From Paenibacillus sp. BIC5C1 (GTDB lineage: Bacteria; Bacillota; Bacilli; Paenibacillales; Paenibacillaceae): a stretch of 64,000 nucleotides of DNA. Position numbers and translations under genes: made by a program. Where the stretch lies: assembly GCF_032399705.1 (NCBI RefSeq), contig NZ_CP135922.1, positions 5,332,001 through 5,396,000 of the forward strand. Reading direction: 5' to 3'. The notes under the pieces were generated by a model. It did not search any database. It had not been told where the DNA came from and saw only the letters and a list, made by a program, of their open reading frames with translations. This document shows positions 46,780-55,555 of this stretch, piece after piece (positions within the stretch are counted from its first letter, which is position 1; each line of letters starts with the position of its first letter).

Positions 46780-48039
46780 CTATTTGTAGATTCTTTCCAG
46801 TCCACTCTGAATTTCAGTCACGGTATCATCCAGTGAGGCTTTATTGTTGAAGTAGACACCCAGCTTGTCGTTAATGAGCTTCATCATTTCATTCCATTGC
46901 GGATTGAACGGCTCGGCATAAATGGTGGACTCACTGAAAGCAGCCATGTTGATTTTCTTGCCGCCATATTCTGCATTCAGGAACTCATCGCTGGACAGGC
47001 CTGCTTTCGTTGCCGGAGCATCCTGGCCCGCTTTGATCATCGGTAATTGTGCTTCTGGTGTGGTCAGCGCTTCTATGATTTTGAATGCCTCTTCCTTATG
47101 TTTGGACGCATTCGTAATTGTGAAGCCATTGAAGAACGCGTTCGTTTCACCCCATATCGGAGAAATGTCCCAATTGATGCCTTCCACCTTGGCAAGTGAA
47201 CCGATATTCCAGAATCCCGTCGTCTCCATCGCAATCTTGCCCTGGGCGAACAATGGGTCAGCACCGATATTTCCCATGTCGGCAATCTCCGTTGGCGTTG
47301 GTCCCACACCATGCGTGAAAGTCAGATCATTCATGAATTGCAGTGCTTTACGTACAGGTTCGGTATTAAAGGTTGGTTTGCCGCTCTCATCGAACAGGGA
47401 ACCACCGTTTTGGTAGATCAACTGCATCCATTGTGGCCACCAGCTGCCTGGGTAGTACCCCCATTGAACCGTTTTGCCATTCTCCTTCACTGTCAGCTTC
47501 TGAGCAGCAGCGAGCAGGTCTTCCTGGGTCCATTCCTTGGTTGGATATTCCACCCCGGCCTTGTCGAACAGGTCTTTGTTGTAAAAAAGCACCATTGCTC
47601 CTGCGCGGTCAGGCATTCCGAACTGTTTACCATCGAATTTCATCAGGTTGGCGATGTCGTCAGAATAACGCTCTGACATGTTCACATTGTTGGCCTGAAT
47701 CATGTCATCCAGCGGAACAATTTGGTTTTTGGAGGCGTACGCCTGATAGTTCTCGGCAATCATCATGATGTCCGGTGCGGTACCTCCGGCGATCATTGTC
47801 TGAACCTTTTGGTCATAGTCCCCGGCAACGACGTTCAGTTTCACATTAATCTCGGGATAGGTCTGCTTCACAATGTCGAGTCTCTCCTGGTAAATCTTCT
47901 TCTCGTCCTCTGAGCCCCAGATCGTCATGCTCAGATCGACCTTACCGCCAGCTGCACCGCTGTCACCCTTGCTGCAGGCTGTTAGCCCCATTACCATGAC
48001 CAGCATCAATAACGAAATGACCTTTAAACTTTTTCTCAT
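46780..48039 (-). CDS. Oligosaccharide-binding lipoprotein, family 1
   Basis: A ~419-residue lipoprotein with Cys22 in MGLTACSKG, then a family 1 binding fold (VDLSMTIWGSEDEKKIYQERL, MIAGGTAPDIMMIAENYQAY, FAQGKIAMETTGFWNIG). The ATG at 48039 has AAGGGGG upstream. Its promoter is overlapped downstream by three copies of the LacI-type palindrome plus a degenerate one, so it should be the most tightly controlled gene of the locus. Ligand inferred from neighbours: galacto- or arabinogalacto-oligosaccharides. Confidence 0.9.
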   Translation of the reverse strand: MRKSLKVISLLMLVMVMGLTACSKGDSGAAGGKVDLSMTIWGSEDEKKIYQERLDIVKQTYPEINVKLNVVAGDYDQKVQTMIAGGTAPDIMMIAENYQAYASKNQIVPLDDMIQANNVNMSERYSDDIANLMKFDGKQFGMPDRAGAMVLFYNKDLFDKAGVEYPTKEWTQEDLLAAAQKLTVKENGKTVQWGYYPGSWWPQWMQLIYQNGGSLFDESGKPTFNTEPVRKALQFMNDLTFTHGVGPTPTEIADMGNIGADPLFAQGKIAMETTGFWNIGSLAKVEGINWDISPIWGETNAFFNGFTITNASKHKEEAFKIIEALTTPEAQLPMIKAGQDAPATKAGLSSDEFLNAEYGGKKINMAAFSESTIYAEPFNPQWNEMMKLINDKLGVYFNNKASLDDTVTEIQSGLERIYK

Positions 48040-48082
48040 ACCGTGCGCCCCCTTGAAATATGAATGGAAGATCAGAGACAAC

Positions 48083-48110
48083 TGAAACCCGTTTCATGAA
48101 ATGGGTTTCA
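48083..48110. promoter_or_regulatory. Two abutting LacI-type operators before the transporter gene
   Basis: TGAAACCCGTTTCA (48083-48096) and TGAAATGGGTTTCA (48097-48110) are adjacent 14-bp palindromes of form TGAAA-N4-TTTCA, in the transcribed leader of the binding-protein gene. Confidence 0.8.
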
Positions 48111-48142
48111 TAACGTTTAAAATTAAAACCCGTTCCAGTTTA

Positions 48143-48156
48143 TGAAAGGGGTTTCA
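48143..48156. promoter_or_regulatory. LacI-type operator near the transcription start
   Basis: TGAAAGGGGTTTCA is a third copy just downstream of the -10 element. A degenerate copy TAAAACCCGTTCCA lies at 48124-48137. Confidence 0.8.
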
Positions 48157-48167
48157 TTCACGACCTC

Positions 48168-48197
48168 ATTATATTTCACCCTCCGAAGGAATGTCAA
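48168..48197 (-). promoter_or_regulatory. Consensus sigma-A promoter of the glycan-transport operon
   Basis: On the minus strand TTGACA (48197-48192) and TATAAT (48173-48168) are both perfect consensus, with an 18-bp spacer. Start near 48161, immediately before the operators. Confidence 0.85.
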
Positions 48198-48223
48198 CGC
48201 TTTCTTTTTTAAACATTCTCCAT

Positions 48224-49252
48224 TTATCGTGGTGCGGGGCCAGTACTTTGGCGGACAACAAGCTCTGGTTGCAAAATGGTCTGTTTCTTCGGATTACCCT
48301 GATTAATCAGTTCATGCAGCTTGTCCACCGCCAGCTTGCCCAACTGATACGTATTCTGGGACACAGTCGTCAGTTCTGGTATAACGGCACTGGCGAGCGG
48401 TGTATCATCAAAACCAACAATGGAAATATCCTTTGGTATCGATAAGCCATGCTCAATGGTAGCCTTAATCGCACCAATCGCCGTGTAGTCGTTCACACAG
48501 ATCACCGCAGTTGGAGGGTTTCCACGGTCCAGCAGCTTAGACATCTCCCGTTTGCCATCTTCAATGGAGAAGCTTCCAAGCAGTTGACGCTCTTTCGGAA
48601 TTTCGAGTCCATGCTCACGCAGTTTTTTCTGAATGGCTTTGACCTTAACCATCGTGGTGGACAACTCCTTCAAACCGCCTACAAAAGCAATATCCCGATG
48701 TCCCAGTTCGAGTAAATGTTCAGCAGCCAAAACAGCCCCGGCCCCTTCATCCGTGTACACCCGATGGAATCCGCCTTTGGCAATATTGCCATTGACCAGT
48801 ACGATCGGCATGCGTTTGCCCATATCAATCAATTCCTGAGCCATCTCATCCGGACAGACCTGCATGTTAATTCGCCCACCGAGAAAAATAATGCCATCTA
48901 CCCGCTTCTCACGCAAAATGGAAAGATACTCGGACTCCCGGTTGTAATCCCCGGCCGTATTGCACAGGAAGAATGTATATCCTAATCCACGTGCCTCGTT
49001 CTCAGCCCCCCAAAACACTTCCGGGAAGAACGGATTCGTAATGTCTGGCAGGATGATTGCAATGGTTCCCGTCTCTTTCTTAATCAGACTGCGCGCCTGC
49101 GCGTTGGGTTGGAACTGATGTTTTTCAATGATGGACATGATCTTCTCCCTTGTGCTTGCACGCACAGGTGCCGTATCATTCAGCACACGGGAGACCGTGG
49201 ATACGGATACGTTCGCTTCTTTGGCGATGTCATATATGGTAATCGGTGTCAT
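48224..49252 (-). CDS. LacI-family transcriptional regulator
   Basis: A ~342-residue regulator. The N-terminal helix-turn-helix reads ITIYDIAKEANVSVSTVSRVLN, and the periplasmic-binding-like effector domain follows (TGTIAIILPDITNPFFPEVFWG, FVGGLKELSTTMVK, ISIVGFDDTPLASAVIPELTTV). The ATG at 49252 or four codons earlier starts it. It lies directly upstream of the binding-protein gene on the same strand and has its own copy of the 14-bp palindrome (49314-49327), so autoregulation and repression of the transporter are expected. The inducer should be a sugar from the imported glycan. Confidence 0.93.
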   Translation of the reverse strand: MTPITIYDIAKEANVSVSTVSRVLNDTAPVRASTREKIMSIIEKHQFQPNAQARSLIKKETGTIAIILPDITNPFFPEVFWGAENEARGLGYTFFLCNTAGDYNRESEYLSILREKRVDGIIFLGGRINMQVCPDEMAQELIDMGKRMPIVLVNGNIAKGGFHRVYTDEGAGAVLAAEHLLELGHRDIAFVGGLKELSTTMVKVKAIQKKLREHGLEIPKERQLLGSFSIEDGKREMSKLLDRGNPPTAVICVNDYTAIGAIKATIEHGLSIPKDISIVGFDDTPLASAVIPELTTVSQNTYQLGKLAVDKLHELINQGNPKKQTILQPELVVRQSTGPAPR

Positions 49253-49313
49253 ATGTGGAACCATCCTTTTTCTCTAATATTCCTGCTTATCATACCAGAT
49301 AAGGAATCGGGAT

Positions 49314-49327
49314 GAAATGGGTTTCAT
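49314..49327. promoter_or_regulatory. LacI-type operator before the regulator gene
   Basis: TGAAATGGGTTTCA is identical to the copy at 48097-48110 and lies about 60 bases upstream of the regulator's start. Confidence 0.8.
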
Positions 49328-49500
49328 TCCGAGGCTCCATCACAGCATCTCCACCGATGATATTCAAGTAATCGGACCATTCGATTGGATGATCCAGCAA
49401 AGTTGTAATTTTCATCGGATTCAGCCTGCTTTCCCTTCTATTTCACACCATTGATCCATATATTAGATTGTAAGCGAATTCATAAGGTGATTAGAGGAGT

Positions 49501-49875
49501 GTGAACGACGTTATGATCATTCAGGTCAGTCCGCTGGCAGAATCAAGACTTAACGCGATGCTGGGAGATCGGCCGGGCTATTTCAAGCTGTTTTATGACA
49601 CCGATGGATGCGGATGTGATGGTACTGCTGTGCTTCTGATCGTTAACGAGCCGGACAGTGATGACATTCGGATTGAATCCGATTCGCTTCCTTTCCTTAT
49701 CAACAAACAGCAACAGATTTATTTCGAGCCTTGCCTTCGCCTGCAATCAGAGAACAGTTTCCCTTCCTACCGATTGAGCAGTGATTCCATGATATACGGC
49801 AATCATGTCAAAGCCCATGATCTTCGGGATACCGCAGACACTTCGCCGCAGCCGCTCAGTTGGTTCGTACGATAA
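49501..49875 (+). CDS. HesB/IscA-like iron-sulfur biosynthesis family protein
   Basis: A 124-residue protein with the HesB-like fold start (IIQVSPLAESRLNAML) and DGCGCDGTAVLLIV holding two close cysteines. It differs from true A-type carriers, which have C-(x)n-CGC near the C-terminus, and resembles Bacillus YqkB-type proteins. The role in Fe-S assembly is inferred from family. The start is GTG at 49501 or ATG at 49513; GAGGAG lies just before the GTG. Confidence 0.75.
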   Translation: MNDVMIIQVSPLAESRLNAMLGDRPGYFKLFYDTDGCGCDGTAVLLIVNEPDSDDIRIESDSLPFLINKQQQIYFEPCLRLQSENSFPSYRLSSDSMIYGNHVKAHDLRDTADTSPQPLSWFVR

Positions 49876-49901
49876 AAGTTAGAAAATATGGACCTACGAA
49901 A

Positions 49902-49940
49902 AAACCTCTCAACCCTTGAAACTTAACGGGCGGGAGGTTT
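49902..49940. terminator. Terminator between convergent genes
   Basis: AAACCTC (49902-49908) pairs with GAGGTTT (49934-49940), with inner CCC/GGG, followed by TTCTTTG. Confidence 0.6.
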
Positions 49941-50047
49941 GTTCTTTGATTGTTTTTGTATGGCCTGCACCAGTTGTGCGACTGGAAAGTTATCTCTAGG
50001 ACCAATCGCAGCATACCGGATCTTGTCTAACGACATCATGCGCTTAT

Positions 50048-52105
50048 TTACTTTGTTTTGAATCGGGATGATGCTTCTGCAAGCTGTTTGGTCAATCCAT
50101 CGATGGTCTGTACCATCTCTGACAGATGCTCGGTCATGCCTGACTGTTCCTCCATCGTCGCGGTAACTTCCTCTACGGATGCGGACACTTCTTCACCCGA
50201 AGCAGACAAGTTCTGAGCAGATCCAATAACGTCATCCTTATCGCGTTCAATGGATTCAATCTCAGAGGCAATGGCCTGGACCTGGTCCATCATTTCATTC
50301 ATATTTTGGGTAACAAAATTGAACGTTTCCTTGGTCTGGCCTACACTGCTCTTATGCTGTTCTGCAATCGCCTCAATGGCTTGTACACTCCGGTTATTCT
50401 GCTCGACATGATCAATCGTCTGCATCACAATCCGGCTGATATCCTCCGATTGGGCTGTGGTCTGCTCCGCCAGTTTGCGGATCTCCGATGCAACTACGGC
50501 GAAGCCACGCCCATGCTCGCCTGCCCTAGCGGCTTCAATAGAGGCATTAAGTGCAAGCAGTTTCGTCTGATTTGCAATCTCCGTTATCGTACCTGTGATT
50601 TGGTGAATGCCAGAGGAACTTTCGGCCAGCTGTACTGTGATTTTGGAAATGTTGGCTACTTCGGCCTCGTTCTGTTCGTTCACCGCAATCAACGCGTCAA
50701 TGACCTCATGGTTGCTCTTGAATGCATCCGTGATCTCATCTGCCTTGAGCTTCACCGACTGTGACATCTCATTGACGTTCTCAATTTTATTGCCCACGTT
50801 CATGAATTTATCCACGATCGCTTCCGTATCATTGGCCTGAGATTCCATGGCTCGTGAAATTTCAAACGCCGTTGTCGTGGTTTCGGCAATGGAGGTCGAG
50901 GTCTGCTGGGTGGAAAGATCCAGTTCGGTTGTACTTGCTTTCAGTACGCTTATGGAATGATTCATACTGGAAATCAGCTGTTGGTTGCCCGCCGCCATCG
51001 TGTTAAAGCTGTCCACCAGTTGTTTGAATTCTCCACTATATTTGCCCTTAGCCTGCACTGTCAGATCCCCGTCTGCAAGTTGTCTAAACAATGCTGTTAG
51101 TCTTGTAATGGGTTTGGTAACCAGCAGGGAGATCAGTATTCCAGCAATGACAGACACCGCAATCGCGCTGAACAAGACGATATACATCTTTTTCGCCATT
51201 GTCCCTAATGGCTTCTGCACATCACTTAGTTTATCTTCAACAATGATAGTCCAATCTGATCTTGGAATTTTGGAATAAAAGACGACTTTGTCCTCTGTGC
51301 TAACATCGCCTTGTTGCAGCTGCTCGTTAGAAGGCAGATCAATCAGTGACTGATATTCACCAGACTCCAGCTTCTGACCCGCCATCTTCTCATCCGCCGA
51401 ATTGAACATCACTGTACCCACGCGGTCCAGAATAATGACTTTTCCCTCTTCATTAATGTTGATATTCTGAAGCTGGTCAACAAAGAACGAGGTTGATGCG
51501 GTAGATACGAGTACGCCCTCCACTTGTTTGTTTTCATCGTAGATCGGCATTGCAAAAGCGGTACCCAGCGTACCCAGTGACTTGGAGATAACCCCTTCAC
51601 TAATTACATTCTGGCCTTGAACCGCCTGTTGAAAATACGCACGATCTGCACGTTCTCCCCCTAGGGCTTCAGGATCGTTCGCTGCAACGACGATGCCATT
51701 CCGGTCCAGCAATATGATATTGCTGTTGCCTTCCATCCCTGCGAGGCTATCTGCCAATATCCCGTTGGCTTTATCCACGAGTTCACTATTTTCCGAGAAA
51801 AAAACATCATCATTCTGTCCTTCGCTATTTCGAATCTCCAGCAGGTCCTGGAATGTGCGATGTGTTGTAATTAGAAATGTGGACTGTTCTTCCAACGTTA
51901 GTGAAGTGAACAAGCCCGCACCAATCCGATCAGAGGTTGCTTTAATCTCATCCTTGCTTTTGTCGAGGGTAATGACTGCTGCTACAGAGTAAGATAATAC
52001 CGCAGTTACCGCCAATACGAGGGTTACCAGTAAACTAATCATTAGCGGCAATTTGACTCTGAACGACATGTTAATCATGCGTTCTCTCGCCTTTGCGAAT
52101 ACCAA
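50048..52105 (-). CDS. Methyl-accepting chemotaxis protein
   Basis: A 685-residue chemoreceptor. The first transmembrane helix (~18-42) precedes a ~260-residue dCache-type extracellular sensor ([25 protein letters not shown] is typical), then a second helix (~305-325), HAMP (~325-380) and the cytoplasmic signalling domain with hairpin tip [20 protein letters not shown]. It ends without a CheR-docking pentapeptide. Ligand unknown; dCache domains often bind amino acids. Confidence 0.93.
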   Translation of the reverse strand: MVFAKARERMINMSFRVKLPLMISLLVTLVLAVTAVLSYSVAAVITLDKSKDEIKATSDRIGAGLFTSLTLEEQSTFLITTHRTFQDLLEIRNSEGQNDDVFFSENSELVDKANGILADSLAGMEGNSNIILLDRNGIVVAANDPEALGGERADRAYFQQAVQGQNVISEGVISKSLGTLGTAFAMPIYDENKQVEGVLVSTASTSFFVDQLQNININEEGKVIILDRVGTVMFNSADEKMAGQKLESGEYQSLIDLPSNEQLQQGDVSTEDKVVFYSKIPRSDWTIIVEDKLSDVQKPLGTMAKKMYIVLFSAIAVSVIAGILISLLVTKPITRLTALFRQLADGDLTVQAKGKYSGEFKQLVDSFNTMAAGNQQLISSMNHSISVLKASTTELDLSTQQTSTSIAETTTTAFEISRAMESQANDTEAIVDKFMNVGNKIENVNEMSQSVKLKADEITDAFKSNHEVIDALIAVNEQNEAEVANISKITVQLAESSSGIHQITGTITEIANQTKLLALNASIEAARAGEHGRGFAVVASEIRKLAEQTTAQSEDISRIVMQTIDHVEQNNRSVQAIEAIAEQHKSSVGQTKETFNFVTQNMNEMMDQVQAIASEIESIERDKDDVIGSAQNLSASGEEVSASVEEVTATMEEQSGMTEHLSEMVQTIDGLTKQLAEASSRFKTK

Positions 52106-52285
52106 ATGAATCCACCTTCCATTTCATCCTTGATTGTGTGCAATATTGTATGGGTTAACTTTATATCGGTAGATATCGATTAATTGTTCAGCAGGAAAAA
52201 CGTTTGCACTGAAAATGTTTTTTAATAGCTCATATTCATCTATATATAAATAGAACTATATGTAACTAGTATTATATTTTATTAA

Positions 52286-52315
52286 TTGACTTAATTTGTA
52301 AAATAAAGGTATAAT
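52286..52315 (+). promoter_or_regulatory. Promoter of the lipoprotein gene
   Basis: TTGACT (52286-52291) and TATAAT (52310-52315) with an 18-bp spacer, about 50 bases before the ATG at 52366. Confidence 0.7.
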
Positions 52316-52365
52316 TCACTTTGAATTCATCTATCGTTTCTTTTAGTGAAAAGGGTGCAAAGATA

Positions 52366-53382
52366 ATGAAAAGAACGATCTTACCCAACCAATTTATTGC
52401 AGTCGTAATAACTTTACTTCTCTTCATTGCAGGGTGTGGTCCAGAAGAAGAAGCACATGAATATCTCTCAATTACAAACACGGAATATGTTAATGGAACA
52501 GATACCGATGATGGTATGATCATGAGAGTATACACATACGACCTCCAAACGAAGGCTCTAACTAAACTATCTGATTTACCTTATACCTCACAATATCCCT
52601 TAACTGTAGCTTCCTTAGCAAATGACACCATCTATTATTCAGGAGCAGGAAAAGATAAGGGTGACGAGTTGTATTCCTATGATATTCAGGCACAAACGAC
52701 TCAACAATTAAGCTCAGGCTTATTTGCAATTAATTCAATTATTCCAGATACCGTTGATCATACTTTGGTTATGGCTGCTGTTAAGAAGGGAGAACGGCCT
52801 GTCAAAGTTATGTTCTATAATAAAGAAACTCAAGACATGACCATATTGAATGAAAATGATTCGGATACAACAACATGGGATATTTCTTATGATCCAGAAA
52901 CAAGAAAATCCTATGCCATCCAATATTCTGAAGAGGAGCAATATAATCATATGGAGGAGTCCAATAAAACGCAAACACCGATGGTTCCTCCAAACCATAG
53001 CATCATTGAAATAGACCCTATTTCCATGCAGACCCGTAAGGTCATTGAACTGGATAAGGAACAGATCTTAACTCTGTCCGCACGTGGAGATCAGATTATG
53101 ATTGCCACGGCAAAACACATCAATAAGTATCCCATTGAATACAGTATGGTGAATATCAGAACAGGCGAACGAACGATACTGTTCCTTCCTATCAAGACCA
53201 GCAGAGAATTGTGCTTATCCAAAGATGGACGAGGTTTTTATTTCCTTGGGGAATATGTAGATGCAAATGTCAAACATGAACGAGGAATCTATTACTATGA
53301 TTTGAAAACGCAACAATTCGAAGAGGTATTTCTTCAAAAAGAGGGATTCATTAATAATTTTATGCTTCTATCAAATCCATAG
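52366..53382 (+). CDS. Predicted beta-propeller lipoprotein, unknown function
   Basis: A ~338-residue lipoprotein with Cys24 in LLFIAGCG. The mature part has repeated beta-strand patterns (MRVYTYDLQTKALTKLSDLP, GDELYSYDIQAQTTQQLSSG, GIYYYDLKTQQFEEVF) like the blades of a WD40/YWTD-type propeller. No catalytic residues recognised. The ATG at 52366 follows AAGGGTG; the in-frame ATT-rich extension upstream overlaps the promoter and is rejected. Lower G+C than its neighbours hints at different ancestry (by eye). Confidence 0.7.
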   Translation: MKRTILPNQFIAVVITLLLFIAGCGPEEEAHEYLSITNTEYVNGTDTDDGMIMRVYTYDLQTKALTKLSDLPYTSQYPLTVASLANDTIYYSGAGKDKGDELYSYDIQAQTTQQLSSGLFAINSIIPDTVDHTLVMAAVKKGERPVKVMFYNKETQDMTILNENDSDTTTWDISYDPETRKSYAIQYSEEEQYNHMEESNKTQTPMVPPNHSIIEIDPISMQTRKVIELDKEQILTLSARGDQIMIATAKHINKYPIEYSMVNIRTGERTILFLPIKTSRELCLSKDGRGFYFLGEYVDANVKHERGIYYYDLKTQQFEEVFLQKEGFINNFMLLSNP

Positions 53383-53437
53383 ACATTCCGTAATTTTGTT
53401 ATTATCAAAAACAATACCAAAACAAGGACTTTCCTAA

Positions 53438-53529
53438 GAAACACAGGCACGCTCTTGTCGATTGGGATCACCAACAAGGTGAATGCGCCAATTGCAACTG
53501 CAGTGATGCTTGGTAAGCTACTTAACTAA
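53438..53529 (+). pseudogene. Possible DoxX-like gene remnant
   Basis: A short open stretch ending NAPIATAVMLGKLLN-stop looks protein-coding and membrane-like but has no start, and no matching upstream part. It recalls the end of a DoxX-family protein. Weak call. Confidence 0.2.
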
Positions 53530-53550
53530 AAGGCATGAAGGAGCGATCAG

Positions 53551-54507
53551 ATGAGTAAGGAATCTATCACAGTACAAGCATTAATAGAGCAAACCATTAA
53601 TCAGTATGTCTCATCGGATGCTCACATCCTAAGCATGGAAAGTAACCCTATCCAATTGGGACTTCAGGCCGTGGAATTGCTTCGACATCATATTGAATTC
53701 CTAGTCAATGGAGTGCAAAAGGACATTTCTGTCATTACGAAGAAAGCCACGTTCATTGAACGCTCTGCATTGACCAGATTATTTTCACAAGGCGCTAATG
53801 TGCCCTTTAGTCTAACAAATGAGCCTCATACTGAAGATCGCAGCTTGATCTGCATTCAGGATGTGGACTACCAAACCGATTATAGCCATCTGGATATGGA
53901 TCTGCTTCAGAATAAAGAATTACGAGCGCTGGCTTACATACATGGAACGAATATGGGGTTAAAAAAAGAAATGCCCTGGATACCCACTGTGGATCGGAAT
54001 CATATCATCGGCATGATGGAAAATCGTTGGAGACCTTCGTGGAACGCCGCCATAGAAAACCCAGCATTCATTGCGGAATTTGGATTACCAATCATATCGG
54101 AAATTGAAGCTCTAGCCAGTACCATCGTAGATGATCTTGAAGTTCTGATCAGAGATGAACATATGCATACGATGATCCATAATGATCTGAATCCCGGAAA
54201 CGTACTGGTACATAACAATGAGGATGTCTATTTTATTGATTGGGAGGAAGCAAGGTACGGCTCCTTATTCTTCGATATTCCTCTACGCTGTAGCCATATG
54301 AGACAAGTAGACATCTATCGGGAGGCCCTAAGTTCCCACGGATACGATATTCCACAAGATCAATTCGAAAAGTATTTCTCCCTGGCATCCCGATACCTTG
54401 GCATCCGCTATATGAGTTGGAACCTTGGGGTATGGGAACAACACTCATATGCAAAAGACGACTTAAAAAAGTATATGAAGATGGTAACTCAACCTTTGTT
54501 CTCCTAA
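53551..54507 (+). CDS. APH-family phosphotransferase
   Basis: A 318-residue protein kinase-like-fold enzyme with the catalytic-loop motif MIHNDLNPGNVLVHN and metal-binding Asp in VYFIDWEEARYG, as in aminoglycoside phosphotransferases, choline kinases and fructosamine kinases. The N-terminal Gly-rich loop is not obvious. ATG preceded by GAAGGAG. The substrate is not predictable; no resistance role should be assumed. Confidence 0.8.
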   Translation: MSKESITVQALIEQTINQYVSSDAHILSMESNPIQLGLQAVELLRHHIEFLVNGVQKDISVITKKATFIERSALTRLFSQGANVPFSLTNEPHTEDRSLICIQDVDYQTDYSHLDMDLLQNKELRALAYIHGTNMGLKKEMPWIPTVDRNHIIGMMENRWRPSWNAAIENPAFIAEFGLPIISEIEALASTIVDDLEVLIRDEHMHTMIHNDLNPGNVLVHNNEDVYFIDWEEARYGSLFFDIPLRCSHMRQVDIYREALSSHGYDIPQDQFEKYFSLASRYLGIRYMSWNLGVWEQHSYAKDDLKKYMKMVTQPLFS

Positions 54508-54562
54508 TCCCCTCCTTATTCCAGGTTAAGCATAAGATGAATTCACTGTTTTGCCGAAAAAA

Positions 54563-54593
54563 AAGCTCCTGCCACCAGAAGTGACAGGAGCTT
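54563..54593 (-). terminator. Terminator of the GNAT-fusion operon
   Basis: AAGCTCCTG-CA / TG-CAGGAGCTT with one mismatch, followed on the minus strand by eight T. Confidence 0.8.
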
Positions 54594-54675
54594 ACATGAT
54601 AAGGATTCAGCATGAACATCGTATGCTTCCACGACCTACATGGCTTACATTTTTCACAAAATTATGAACTGGTGC

Positions 54676-55554
54676 TTAACCCAGATCTGTAATTCGCTGT
54701 TTAATGCGCGGAAATAAACCAAAAGCATTCTCATAGAATACCTTCTCATGATGCTGCTCCGGCACAAGTCGGCGGACGAATTCTGCATACAGATCGATCG
54801 GCGCAAGCGGCCAGTCGGTTCCGAACAGCATTTTCTCGTAATGATCCGAATACACCAGCGCCCGGCGGAAATGATCCATGAATAAGGGCTCGTTCATAAA
54901 TCGTTCAAAATGGGGCCGATCACCGACAACGAGGCCGGACAGATCTGCGTAAACGTTCGGATTCTTCGCCACGACTTCAGCGGCATCCATCACCCAAGGA
55001 TCACCCAAATGACAGATCATAAAATTCACACCGCGCTGTTGAAAAGCTAATTCGTCCACGGTCAGCGGATGTGCATATTTGAGCAATCCATTCATCGAGT
55101 ATGTATCCCCCGTATGAATGACCACCGGCACGTTATACTTTGCTGCGAGTTCATAGACCGGTGTGTAGATTTTGTCATACACGTAGTGATGATAGTACCC
55201 CGCATATAGTTTAATTCCGGCTACCTCAGGAGCTTGCAATCGTGCTTCAATCCGGTCCAGCTCGTCCTGAGCGTTTTCACCACCTAGGTGGTTTGGATTA
55301 ATGCCGACGCATTCCATGAGGAATGAAGGAACCGTTTCTTCCAAATCAAGTCCCATCGGGTTGGGAGAGCTGGAATCCGGGAATGCTCCCTTTGTCTGCT
55401 CCGTAACCCCCATTCCGATGCCAAGAATCACGTCGTTCTTATCAAACTCCGCCTTGAGGCCAGCGGCAGAATAATCCACTTTCGATAAATCTATTGCCGT
55501 TCGATGAAAGCTGTCGATGTCCGACAGATGAATGTGAATATCAATAATCGGCAT
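54676..55554 (-). CDS. Amidohydrolase family protein
   Basis: A ~292-residue TIM-barrel metal hydrolase: IIDIHIHLSD carries the HxH pair, VVIHTGDTYSMNG the third His and LFGTDWPLAP the final Asp. AAGGAGG lies six bases before the ATG at 55554, which follows the stop of the upstream gene by one base, so the two are translated together. It is a distant relative of the amidohydrolase at 32708. Substrate unknown. Confidence 0.85.
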   Translation of the reverse strand: MPIIDIHIHLSDIDSFHRTAIDLSKVDYSAAGLKAEFDKNDVILGIGMGVTEQTKGAFPDSSSPNPMGLDLEETVPSFLMECVGINPNHLGGENAQDELDRIEARLQAPEVAGIKLYAGYYHHYVYDKIYTPVYELAAKYNVPVVIHTGDTYSMNGLLKYAHPLTVDELAFQQRGVNFMICHLGDPWVMDAAEVVAKNPNVYADLSGLVVGDRPHFERFMNEPLFMDHFRRALVYSDHYEKMLFGTDWPLAPIDLYAEFVRRLVPEQHHEKVFYENAFGLFPRIKQRITDLG

Positions 55555-55555
55555 G

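Noticed and set aside
46922..47416. Long plus-strand frame opposite the binding-lipoprotein gene
   Set aside because: Antisense to a clear lipoprotein gene, with no motif or ribosome site.
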